In this document: positions 1 to 7,503 of the stretch, in pieces
Numbering within the stretch: position 1 is the first letter of the stretch
Layout: each line of letters opens with the position of its first letter
Source: an uncultured Clostridia bacterium
Lineage (GTDB): Bacteria; Bacillota; Clostridia; Christensenellales; Borkfalkiaceae
Reading direction: 5' to 3'
Assembly: GCA_934271725.1 (NCBI GenBank)
Contig: CAKQSC010000005.1
Coordinates: 1-29,614, forward strand
DNA length: 29,614 nucleotides
The notes under the pieces: generated by a model
Seen by the model: only the letters and a program-made list of their open reading frames with translations
Told to the model about the DNA's origin: nothing
Databases searched by the model: none
Position numbers and translations under genes: made by a program

Positions 1-316
1 GCATTATATGGCGGTAATACGGCATGGAAACAGCCGAAAGCGTCATTCCGTGCGTAGCGTTGGTATACGCGCCGACCGCCTGCCCCAGCATGTGAACTTC
101 CCGGTCCTCCGTTTTGCCTTTGCCGATAAGCGTATTGAGCGCCCAGGTAGCCGTCCAGGCGATATTGCTTCTCGGCTCGTAATTAAGGGGATCTTTAACG
201 ACGATATTCGCGCTGTGAATAAGAGATCTCAAAAGCCCCTCCGCGATATAGTCGCTCGTGTTGTCGTCCTCGCCCGAAAAATATTGTTCTATAATATGCG
301 ACATTATATCGTAAGT
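1..316 (-). pseudogene. Iron-containing alcohol dehydrogenase, fragment lacking its N-terminal part
   Basis: Reverse-strand reading shows the metal-binding half of a group III iron-dependent alcohol dehydrogenase (butanol-dehydrogenase/YqhD type). The D-x3-H ligand pair lies in TYDIMSHIIEQYF, and the later HMLGQAVGAYTNATHG carries the two His ligands 14 residues apart. Family-like sequence stops near 311-316, at the Tyr/Thr before DIMSH. Further upstream the frame stays open only because it runs antisense to the LysR gene. The NAD(P)-binding N-terminal domain (about 190-200 residues in the family) is therefore absent. The C-terminus lies beyond position 1. It sits head-to-head with the truncated LysR, as if one deletion removed both 5' ends. 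Family assignment is firm; that it is dead is inferred from the missing half. Confidence 0.8.
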
Positions 317-1172
317 GCTCAGATATTTCGTAGAAATAGCGAGAGAAGGCAGTATGACGTCTGCTTCGGAAGTTCTGCACGTTTCGCAATCCGCGCTTTC
401 AAAACAGATGAAAGACCTTGAAACGGAACTAGGCAAAAAACTGTTTAAACGGGGTAGCAGAAGTCTTTCTCTGACGGACGAAGGTATTCTTTTACGCAGA
501 CGCGCGGAAGACATTCTCGAAATGGTAGACAAAACGACTGACTAGTTCAAAGCGATAGACAGCCTCGTCGGCGGAGACGTTTATATGGGTTGCGCGGAGT
601 CCTATCTCATAAAAGAAATCGCCGTTAAAATAAAAAAGTTCAAAGCTGATTACCCCCTGTTCAGATACCACGTAATAAGCGGTGACAGAACGGTCGTACT
701 CGACAGGCTCGACAGAGGGCTTCTCGATTTCGGCGTAGTGGTCGAACAGCCCAACCCCGAAAAATATCGGTATCTTGAATTACACGGAACGAATGCCTGG
801 GGCGCGGTAATGCCGAAAAGCCACCCTCTTGCCGAAAAGAAAAGTATTCGCGCGGAAGATTTGTTCGGGGAAGAATTGATTTGTTCCGAGCAATCGATAG
901 AAGCAGACATACCCCGGTGGTGCGGTAAAAAAGCGGACAAACTCGATTTTACGGGTAGCACGAATCTTGCTTATAACGAAAGCGTGTTCGTAAAAGAAGG
1001 TTTGGGCATAATGCTTTGCCTCGAACAACTTGTAAACTGCGACGAGGAAAGCAACCTTGTTTTCAGGCCTTTGGAACCCAAACTCGAAAGCAAGTTATAC
1101 CTTATATGGAAAAAATATCAGGTTTTTTCGCCGATAGCGCAAAAACTTCTCGAAACCTTTTTAAGCGAATAA
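315..1172 (+). pseudogene. LysR-family transcriptional regulator, start lost and in-frame TAG
   Basis: The first block encodes a LysR winged helix-turn-helix (LRYFVEIAREGSMTSASEVL, then SQSALSKQMKDLE). A TAG at 543-545 interrupts the frame after VDKTTD. The same frame resumes directly with FKAIDSLVGGDVYMG and continues as the LysR effector-binding domain to a TAA at 1170-1172. The usual 4-5 N-terminal residues are missing: TAA at 312-314 directly precedes the GTG at 315, and no ribosome site is visible. One base change (for example GAG or CAG to TAG) explains the internal stop. Restart at the ATG at 585 would give only an effector domain without DNA binding. LysR genes are commonly divergent from the gene they control, here presumably the neighbouring dehydrogenase. 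Confidence 0.85.
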
Positions 1173-1310
1173 AAGTCGTCGCATAAAGCCTGCCCGACTT
1201 GACGTTGCCGTTAAATCGCAAAAAGATAAAAACACCGCGCCGACGGCAATATTCGCCGAAACCGCACGGACGACACGCCCCGATTAACCGTTCCATAAAA
1301 CGTTTACACG

Positions 1311-1348
1311 AAAAAATACCCGACGGCAATGATTTTGCCGTCGGGTAT
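1311..1348 (-). terminator. Rho-independent terminator of the phosphatase lipoprotein gene
   Basis: A perfect 14-bp stem (1316-1329 with 1335-1348) has a 5-nt loop and is followed on the minus strand by six U residues (A run at 1311-1316). It lies 42 bases past the stop at 1390. The rest of 1173-1389 shows nothing recognisable. Confidence 0.9.
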
Positions 1349-1389
1349 TGAATTACTAAAATATAGTTGTGACTTCGATAGTCGTAACG

Positions 1390-3129
1390 TTAATCTTTCA
1401 CCAGAACGAGTTCGCTTACCATTGCCGTGATTTTAACGGTAAACTTTACGTCATCCCCCGTTATCTCGTCGCTAACGCGCGCTACTTCGTGAGAAAACAA
1501 TTCCGTTCCGTCGATAAACGCTTTCAATATTACCGTCGAAGAATCTTTTACCGTAACGCTCATACCCATTTTGACGCCTGCGTTGAATACTTTTCTGTCG
1601 TATTCTCCGAGCGATACTCTCGGCGAAATCTCCTTATATTCTCCGTTTTCTATTTTTGACAATCTGAAAAGACCGCCCCTATAATAGAAACCGTAACTGC
1701 CGATAAAGAAATACGTTCCGCCGGCATCGTCGTCGGTAAGGCTGTTTATCTCCGCCGTAACGACGTTTCCGTCGTAACCGACCGCATTTTCGTACGTGTA
1801 AGACAAATTGCCCGAATTAAGCGTAACCGTTTCTTTTTGTACGGGAGGTTCGGACGGTTCCGTTTGCTCCGGCTGTTTGGTTTCTTCGCCGAACATTATC
1901 GCTTTGATATTGTATATTTCCGTTTTGGTTACGCCTATCGAAAGAAGATAATTTTCCGTCTTTTGAGAAAGAGTATTTCCCGCGTAATCGCTTTTGAGTT
2001 GATTCAAAAAGGGCGTAAACTGATAAGTCGTGCTTTCCTTGTTTCTCATTTCGTAAGTAGAGAAAGAAGTCGTTTCGTAGTCCTGTATAAGCGTTTTTTC
2101 GTCAACGCCCAGCAAGGCGTTTATCAAAAAGCATACCGTACCCGTTCTGTCCGCACCGCCCGTGCAGTGAATATACAACGGATAACGCGTTTCTTCCGAA
2201 AGCGCGGAAAACACTTTTTTGTAACCCGTTTTGTCCGTAAACGCGGAAAGATAACCGCCGACGGAATAATATTCGAGTTTCGCACCCGGAATCGCACTTT
2301 GCGTAAGCCCCTTGTTCTCGGTCGCGTTTCTCAAATCGAAATCCGTTTTTATGCCGAGCGTTTCGCTCATATATTTTTTGCCCGAATCCGTCAATACGTA
2401 AGCGTCGTATACCGGGTAATTCGCGTTGGGCGAAAGTTGTCCGCCTCTGAAAATCTTTCCTTGCAAGGTGGTTTTTCCGCTTTCCGTTTTGTAACCGCCC
2501 AGATCCCTTACGTTTGCGATATTGCCTATCTTCATAACTCTGGGACCTATGTCCGTCGTTTTGAACGAATAATCTGCCGTTACGTCGCCCGCGCTTCTTA
2601 CCGCCGTTACCCTGACGTAATAAGTCGTGTCTTTGTATAAGTTGTAAACGTTGAGTTTACGAGCCGTAGCCGACATTTCTTTTTCCGTCGCGTCCGAAAA
2701 ATCAGACTTAGTACCGTAATATACTTTAAACTTTTCTACGTCCGAATAAGTGCTGTTCCAGGTAACGGAAATCTTGTCGTACGCTTCGCTTTCCCTACCG
2801 CCGTTTACGTAATCGGATACCATGACGTCGCCCTTGTCGGTAAGATATCTTCTCAATCTTTCTGTGTATCCGTAAACGCCGTCGGCAGGTCCCGTTATTT
2901 CGAGAGTCTCCTCTACGGGCGGGGTTTCCGGTTCGCCCGTTCCTCCGCCGGGATTGTCCGGGTTGTCGGGATTTTCGGGATTGTCGGGATTGTCCGGGTT
3001 GTCGGGTTCGCCGGGCTGTTCCGTACCCGGATTATCGTTTCCGTTGTTCGTCGACTTGCAACTTACGGAAAACAAAGCAAAGGACAAACTTAATATTGCA
3101 ACCATAATAATTATTAAAACTTTTTTCAA
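1390..3129 (-). CDS. Secreted lipoprotein with fibronectin III and tyrosine-phosphatase (Y_phosphatase3-like) domains
   Basis: Encodes 579 residues. Order: signal peptide with lipobox SVSC (Cys24); a low-complexity Pro-Asp-Asn-Pro linker (about 33-63); a fibronectin type III-like domain (about 97-192); a phosphatase domain opening with NVRDLGGY (206-213); and an all-beta C-terminal domain (about 425-579) resembling lectin/LamG folds. The active-site loop HCTGGADRTG (321-330) is the Cys-x5-Arg signature of tyrosine/dual-specificity phosphatases of the PF13350 kind, with Cys322 as nucleophile and Arg328 binding phosphate. It should hydrolyse phosphate esters outside the membrane; the substrate is unknown. 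The start is TTG at 3129, chosen because AAAAGGAG lies 7 nt upstream and the signal peptide begins there. It is monocistronic, with its own promoter and terminator. Confidence 0.88.
   Translation of the reverse strand: MKKVLIIIMVAILSLSFALFSVSCKSTNNGNDNPGTEQPGEPDNPDNPDNPENPDNPDNPGGGTGEPETPPVEETLEITGPADGVYGYTERLRRYLTDKGDVMVSDYVNGGRESEAYDKISVTWNSTYSDVEKFKVYYGTKSDFSDATEKEMSATARKLNVYNLYKDTTYYVRVTAVRSAGDVTADYSFKTTDIGPRVMKIGNIANVRDLGGYKTESGKTTLQGKIFRGGQLSPNANYPVYDAYVLTDSGKKYMSETLGIKTDFDLRNATENKGLTQSAIPGAKLEYYSVGGYLSAFTDKTGYKKVFSALSEETRYPLYIHCTGGADRTGTVCFLINALLGVDEKTLIQDYETTSFSTYEMRNKESTTYQFTPFLNQLKSDYAGNTLSQKTENYLLSIGVTKTEIYNIKAIMFGEETKQPEQTEPSEPPVQKETVTLNSGNLSYTYENAVGYDGNVVTAEINSLTDDDAGGTYFFIGSYGFYYRGGLFRLSKIENGEYKEISPRVSLGEYDRKVFNAGVKMGMSVTVKDSSTVILKAFIDGTELFSHEVARVSDEITGDDVKFTVKITAMVSELVLVKD
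2950..3006 (-). repeat. 9-bp tandem repeat encoding a Pro-Asp-Asn linker
   Basis: Imperfect 9-nt units encode a run of PDN or PEN triplets, a flexible linker between the lipid anchor and the folded domains. Such tracts can change length by slippage in steps of three residues without breaking the frame. Confidence 0.8.
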
Positions 3130-3257
3130 CGCTTTACTCCTTTTCTTTCAAGAGTTTCCTCTTCGTTAAAAAAGATACTCCTTTTTTTTCGACGCTTATA
3201 ACGTCCTTAATCGTCTTTTCAAACGAAAAGCACGCCCGTACGATTTTTTCTATTATA

Positions 3258-3285
3258 ATTATATCACGCCGTAAAGGTAAAACAA
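3258..3285 (-). promoter_or_regulatory. Sigma-A promoter for the phosphatase lipoprotein
   Basis: Minus strand: -35 TTGTTT (3280-3285), 16-nt spacer, -10 TATAAT (3258-3263), leaving a leader of about 120 nt before the TTG start. The rest of 3130-3538 is AT-rich and, apart from the fucI terminator, holds no gene that I can see. Confidence 0.65.
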
Positions 3286-3474
3286 ATGCTTAAAATTATC
3301 CGTTTTTTGCTCTACGTTTGTTTTTTAACATTTTTGCTCTGTATATAAATTATAACACGATTCCTTTTCATTCAATACCTTGCGTTAATTAAAAATTGTC
3401 CTGCATTAACTTTTAATTTTTATAACCGATGGTTTTATTGCTCCGGAGTTTAGATTTGCCGTAAGCGCGCTTAT

Positions 3475-3515
3475 AAAAAAACAGCAACCCCGACGGACAA
3501 ATATCCGTCGGGGTT
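3475..3515 (-). terminator. Rho-independent terminator of fucI
   Basis: A perfect 12-bp GC-rich stem (3486-3497 with 3504-3515) has loop CAAATA and is followed on the minus strand after a few bases by a six-U tract (A run 3475-3480). Confidence 0.9.
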
Positions 3516-3538
3516 CGTCGTTTATTGTGATTGATATA

Positions 3539-5365
3539 TTATCTGACGTTCTTGTACATAGGACCGTAAGCCGAGCATGCGCGGTAATCCTGTCCTTCCT
3601 TGTCCGCTCCGAACAGATTGAAAGACGCGGGACGGAATATCTTGTCTTCGTCTACGTTGTGCATGGATACGGGGATACGAAGCATAGAGCAGAGCGTAAT
3701 CAAATCCGCCCCGATATGTCCGTAAGAAATCGCGCCGTGGTTCGCGCCCCAGTTGTTCATTACGTCGTAAGCCGACTTGAACGCGCCTTTGCCGTTGCAA
3801 CGGGGCGTAAACCAGGTGCAGGGCCAGGTGGGATTCGTTCTTTCCATAAGTTTGTCGCTTACTTCGTCGGGAAGTTTGACCGTCCAGCCTTCGGCGATTT
3901 GAAGCACGGGCCCCAGACCTTTTACGAGATTGAGTCTTATCATAGTCGCGGGCATTTCCGCTCTCGTAGTGAAGTGAGAACTGAATCCGCCTCCGCGGAA
4001 GTTGTCGAAGCCCGCTTCGCACCATACGGTAGCGTCCGTCATCTTCTTTATGTCTTCGTCTGTTACGTTCCACCATTCTTTCATAACGGCGTTGCCGTTT
4101 TCGTCCGTACATTCTCCGCAAGCGTCAAGACACGCCGCGCCCGAGTTGAGAAGGTGTATTATACCGCCGTTCTCTTTCGCCTTGCCTTCGAGATCGTAGC
4201 CCGTAACCCTCTTCGTCGCTTCGTTGGACCAGAAAGTTCTTACGTCCGCGAAAATCTGCGCTCTGTTGGTAAGCAGTTTCATAAAGAGCATGGAAATGCC
4301 GTTAAGAACGTCGTTTTCCGTTGCGAATACCATAGGTTCTTTCTTACCCGTGTAGTCGAACGAAGAGTTAAGAATCGCTTCGGGGTAATCGCAGTTAGGC
4401 CAGTGATCCGTCCATTGACGCTGTCCCTGAAAGCCTGCCGCGATTGCGTTGTGTCCGAGGCTTTCCTCGTTGAACTGTTTGGGAAGTTTGTCGCTACCGA
4501 GAATCAAATCTTTTATGATGCAGTACATCTTAATGGTAAACTCCCACTGCTTTTCTTTTTCCTCTGTCGTGAACTTTATTTTGGTTTTCTTACCCATAAA
4601 GTCTACGTATTCGGGATTATCGTCTCTGCCTTCTTTGCAATGTTCTTTCGTCCAGGCAAGAGCCTTTTTATATTCTTCTTTATTGTAAATACCCTCTTCC
4701 ATACGGCGAAGAATCTCTACCTCGTCGACGGACTCGACTCTCATACCGAGGTATTCTTCTATAAACTCGTGCGAGATAATGGAACCACCTATACCCATAC
4801 ACATAGAGCCTATTTGAAGGTAACTCTTTCCGCGCATTTCCGCAACGGCAAGTCCCGCCCTTGCGAATCTCAACAATTTTTCCTTAACGTCGTCGGGAAT
4901 CTTGGTTACGTCGTCTCTGTCCTGAACTTCGTGTCCGTAGATACCGAAAGCGGGCAAGCCCTTTTGGGCGTGCGTAGCGAGCACGGAAGCAAGATATACC
5001 GCGCCCGGTCTTTCCGTGCCGTTAAAGCCCCATACCGCCTTTATCGTCATGGGGTCCATATCCATAGTTTCCGCGCCGTAGCACCAACAGGGCGTTACCG
5101 ACAACGTTATGGCAACGTTTTCCTTTTTAAATTGATCCGCGCAAGCGCACGATTCGGGAACTCTGCCTATGCTGTGGTTCGCTATAACCACCTTAACGGG
5201 CGTTCCGTCGCTGTATCTGAGGTTTTCCTCAAAAAGTCTTTTAGCGGCCTCCGCCATAGCCGTAACCTGCGGTTCGAGGCTTTCTCTCAATTGCATGGGA
5301 CCTTGTCTTCCGTCCACGATAGGTCTTATTCCTATCGCGGGCTTTTCAGCCGTAAATCTTTTCAT
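3539..5365 (-). CDS. fucI: L-fucose isomerase
   Basis: Encodes 608 residues (the E. coli enzyme has 591) and is collinear with FucI throughout. This cytoplasmic Mn-dependent aldose-ketose isomerase converts L-fucose to L-fuculose and often accepts D-arabinose. The metal/active-site residues are in place: Glu350 in VFATEND, Asp374 in FADVRTFW, and His543 in WGANHGAISYG. Their spacing (24 and 169) nearly matches E. coli Glu337, Asp361 and His528. AAAGGAG precedes the ATG. It has its own promoter and a clear terminator. No fuculokinase or fuculose-phosphate aldolase is in the window. The decayed rhamnosidase lies 167 bp upstream and may once have been co-transcribed. Confidence 0.95.
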   Translation of the reverse strand: MKRFTAEKPAIGIRPIVDGRQGPMQLRESLEPQVTAMAEAAKRLFEENLRYSDGTPVKVVIANHSIGRVPESCACADQFKKENVAITLSVTPCWCYGAETMDMDPMTIKAVWGFNGTERPGAVYLASVLATHAQKGLPAFGIYGHEVQDRDDVTKIPDDVKEKLLRFARAGLAVAEMRGKSYLQIGSMCMGIGGSIISHEFIEEYLGMRVESVDEVEILRRMEEGIYNKEEYKKALAWTKEHCKEGRDDNPEYVDFMGKKTKIKFTTEEKEKQWEFTIKMYCIIKDLILGSDKLPKQFNEESLGHNAIAAGFQGQRQWTDHWPNCDYPEAILNSSFDYTGKKEPMVFATENDVLNGISMLFMKLLTNRAQIFADVRTFWSNEATKRVTGYDLEGKAKENGGIIHLLNSGAACLDACGECTDENGNAVMKEWWNVTDEDIKKMTDATVWCEAGFDNFRGGGFSSHFTTRAEMPATMIRLNLVKGLGPVLQIAEGWTVKLPDEVSDKLMERTNPTWPCTWFTPRCNGKGAFKSAYDVMNNWGANHGAISYGHIGADLITLCSMLRIPVSMHNVDEDKIFRPASFNLFGADKEGQDYRACSAYGPMYKNVR

Positions 5366-5414
5366 ATTATCTCTCCTTTATAAACGTTGTACTTTTTAAC
5401 CGTTGTACCGTTTC

Positions 5415-5431
5415 AGGTCGCCGGTCGACCT
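5415..5431. promoter_or_regulatory. Inverted repeat, possible operator for fucI
   Basis: Perfect arms AGGTCG and CGACCT flank a 5-nt centre, about 7-23 nt downstream of the predicted fucI start point. Two direct copies of CGTTGTAC (5385-5392 and 5401-5408, 16 bp apart) lie between it and the ribosome site. Repressor binding here is inferred; the protein is unknown. Confidence 0.4.
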
Positions 5432-5444
5432 TTTTCACGATTGT

Positions 5445-5473
5445 ATTATAGCACGTTAAAAAAACTATTTCTA
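5445..5473 (-). promoter_or_regulatory. Sigma-A promoter for fucI
   Basis: Minus strand: -35 TAGAAA (5468-5473, weak), 17-nt spacer, perfect -10 TATAAT (5445-5450). The weak -35 fits a regulated promoter. Confidence 0.6.
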
Positions 5474-5532
5474 CATTTTTTATAAAAAAAGATTTATTAG
5501 GATTGCCTTATTTTTTGACAAATTAAATACAC

Positions 5533-7384
5533 TTATAACAATTTTCGATAGTAATACACGGGTAATGCGCTCCAACCGTGGCAAAGACTGCCCGCATTGT
5601 CGAAATCTTTATAACCGAGTTCCGTTTCCCAGAACGTCGTCGCTCCCTCGTCGAGCATTTTCGAGTACAGTTTATCTATTTCCGAAAGCACGAACTCTTT
5701 GTCGCCCGTAGCGGACAAAATCGCGTCGAAGCGGAACATATTCATCGAAAGGCTTGTTCCCACGGTGGTTTCGGAATCTTTGTTTTCCTTGATAAGTCCC
5801 GTTATTTCCTTGCCGTCGCTACCCTTGATTTTACAAAGAACGGCGAGAGAGTTTACGAGAACGCTCGCTTTACCGTTATAAGCGTCGTTACCGAAAGTTT
5901 TGAACAGTTTTCTTTCTTTATCGTAAAAAACGGAATATATATTTTCGTTGAGCGAAGAACGTATACTTGCGTATCTCGTAGCGTCCTTTCCGAAATATTC
6001 CAGCGTTTTTATAAAATAGCCGAGCGCATACGAGAACAGAAGCGTAAGCGTAGCCTCTCCTCCCTTGTCCGTCTTGTCCGTGCCGTCGAGCGTGTCTTTC
6101 CATTCGTAAAAATCCCAGAACTCCCCGCCGAACTTATTGAGAACGCCTCCGTCAAGCCTTTCTATAAACTTTTCCGCAAGATTCGTAAGAAGAGGAAGTT
6201 TGCCTTTTACGAAATCTTCGTCTTTCGAGTAGTAAAGATATTCGTAAACCTGCTCGAAGAAAGCAAGACTGAAAGACGGTATGGGCAAATCGAGACTTGC
6301 GGGGTAGCATAAGGGCATAAACCCGTCCTTTCTGACTCCCCTTGACATAAGTTCGAGCGTCGCGCGCGCCATTTCGTATTCGCCGAACGCATAATAATCG
6401 TAAAGCATCTGCAATCTGCTGTCCGTATTGTAAGAACACTGTTCGCGCCACGGGCAGTCCTCGTAATACTCGTGCACGCACAGTTCGAGCGTATGACACG
6501 CGACTTCTGAAATAGCCGACAAACGTCTGTTTTCCCTTTTTCGCCGTATAATCGAACGTAAAGTTTCTCATATCGATAGACGCGGGAACTCTGCCGTTTT
6601 CAAGCCGTTCGCCGTAAGATACGTCTATTTTCGCGACTTCTTTCGCGTTTATATCGAGGTAAAGATATCCGCATTCTTCCTCGCCCAAATCGTAAACGTA
6701 ATACTTCCCGTCGGCGTTTTCCACCTTTTCCGCCATAACCGCTTCCGTCATTTTTACCGACAACCTTTGAGTATCCGTTACGTATTTAAACTCTCCCTCA
6801 CCGACTTTTTTGCCTTCGAGAAGAGAAAGAGTAACGAGTTTTTTCACGGGGCGGTCTACGCAGTCGCCGTAACCGTCGACTACCGTCGCGGTAGCAAACC
6901 CGCAGGCAACGTCGCAAGAAATCCATTCGTCATCCGCCGAAGCGTCGTAGTGATAATTAAGCCCGAGTTGCGGTGTTATAGACTCGCATTTACCGCTTAT
7001 ATAACCTTTGTCTTTTCTGCAAAGCGTTTTTTCGTCGCTGACCGCAACGGCGGTTCCGTTCTTTTTTATTTCGTATCGTACGCCCGATTTTTCCGTTGCG
7101 AACGTAAAACATTTTACGCCCGTGTGCCACGCGATTATTTTTACCGTGTTTTTACCGTTTTTGACGAAATCGGTTATATCGAGCGTATCCTTTACCTTAT
7201 AGTGCGGATAATCTCTGTACTGTCCGAAAGAGGCGAGTTTGCCGTTGACGTACATTATATAATCACCGCTTGCCGATATTTCGGCGGTATATTCGCCACT
7301 GCCGTCCGAGTCGAAAAAATCGACGAAATCCGCGAATTCGTCTTGTTTGTTACTCTTGTCGAGCCATATCCAGAAACTTTTCAT
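5533..7384 (-). pseudogene. Alpha-L-rhamnosidase (GH78-like), broken by an out-of-frame internal deletion
   Basis: The 5' part (7384 to about 6505) encodes the N-terminal beta-sandwich domains, ending in GKQTFVGYFR. The 3' part, in another frame (about 6510 to 5533), encodes the catalytic (alpha/alpha)6 barrel. It retains the acid motif DCPWREQ, an Asp seven residues after the Glu, and the later ATTFWETE. The frames join at about 6500-6512. Only about 20 residues separate FVGYFR from the DCP motif, against 56 between the equivalent points in the intact rhamnosidase at 20038-22515. This therefore looks like a loss of roughly 36 codons plus a frame change rather than a single-base slip. The start is the ATG at 7384 with GGAG just upstream; the longer TTG frame would begin inside the -35 box. 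There is no signal peptide, so the product would be cytoplasmic. An assembly error is possible. Confidence 0.83.
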
Positions 7385-7409
7385 ATAATCTCCGTAATCG
7401 TTTTTATTC

Positions 7410-7438
7410 ATTATACCACACGTTTTAAGATAATTCAA
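7410..7438 (-). promoter_or_regulatory. Sigma-A promoter of the broken rhamnosidase
   Basis: Minus strand: TTGAAT (7433-7438), 17-nt spacer, TATAAT (7410-7415), followed by a leader of about 20 nt. The promoter is intact although the gene is not. Confidence 0.75.
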
Positions 7439-7462
7439 TTCTATTCGACTTATTTACGGCAA

Positions 7463-7491
7463 TAAAAAAACGGGTGGCTTTCCGCCACCCG
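7463..7491 (-). terminator. Terminator of the GT80-like lipoprotein gene
   Basis: An 8-bp stem (CGGGTGGC with GCCACCCG, 7471-7491, 5-nt loop) is followed on the minus strand by a seven-U tract (A run 7464-7470). It lies 13 bases past the stop. Confidence 0.9.
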
Positions 7492-7503
7492 CCGTTATAA
7501 CGT

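Noticed and set aside
8..421. A 137-codon plus-strand open frame at the left edge
   Set aside because: Antisense to the recognisable dehydrogenase fragment and runs across the LysR junction in the wrong frame.
1102..1329. Small minus-strand gene between LysR and the phosphatase terminator
   Set aside because: No ribosome site, no family pattern, and it overlaps both the LysR 3' end and the terminator.
3527..5383. A 618-codon open frame on the plus strand, antisense to fucI
   Set aside because: Its product is Arg/Val/Phe-rich with no domain pattern, and the opposite strand is a complete L-fucose isomerase. It arises because the true gene avoids codons whose complement is a stop (TTA, CTA, TCA).
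7385..7438. TTG start of the rhamnosidase frame at 7438
   Set aside because: The TTG coincides with the -35 box TTGAAT; transcription would begin downstream of it.
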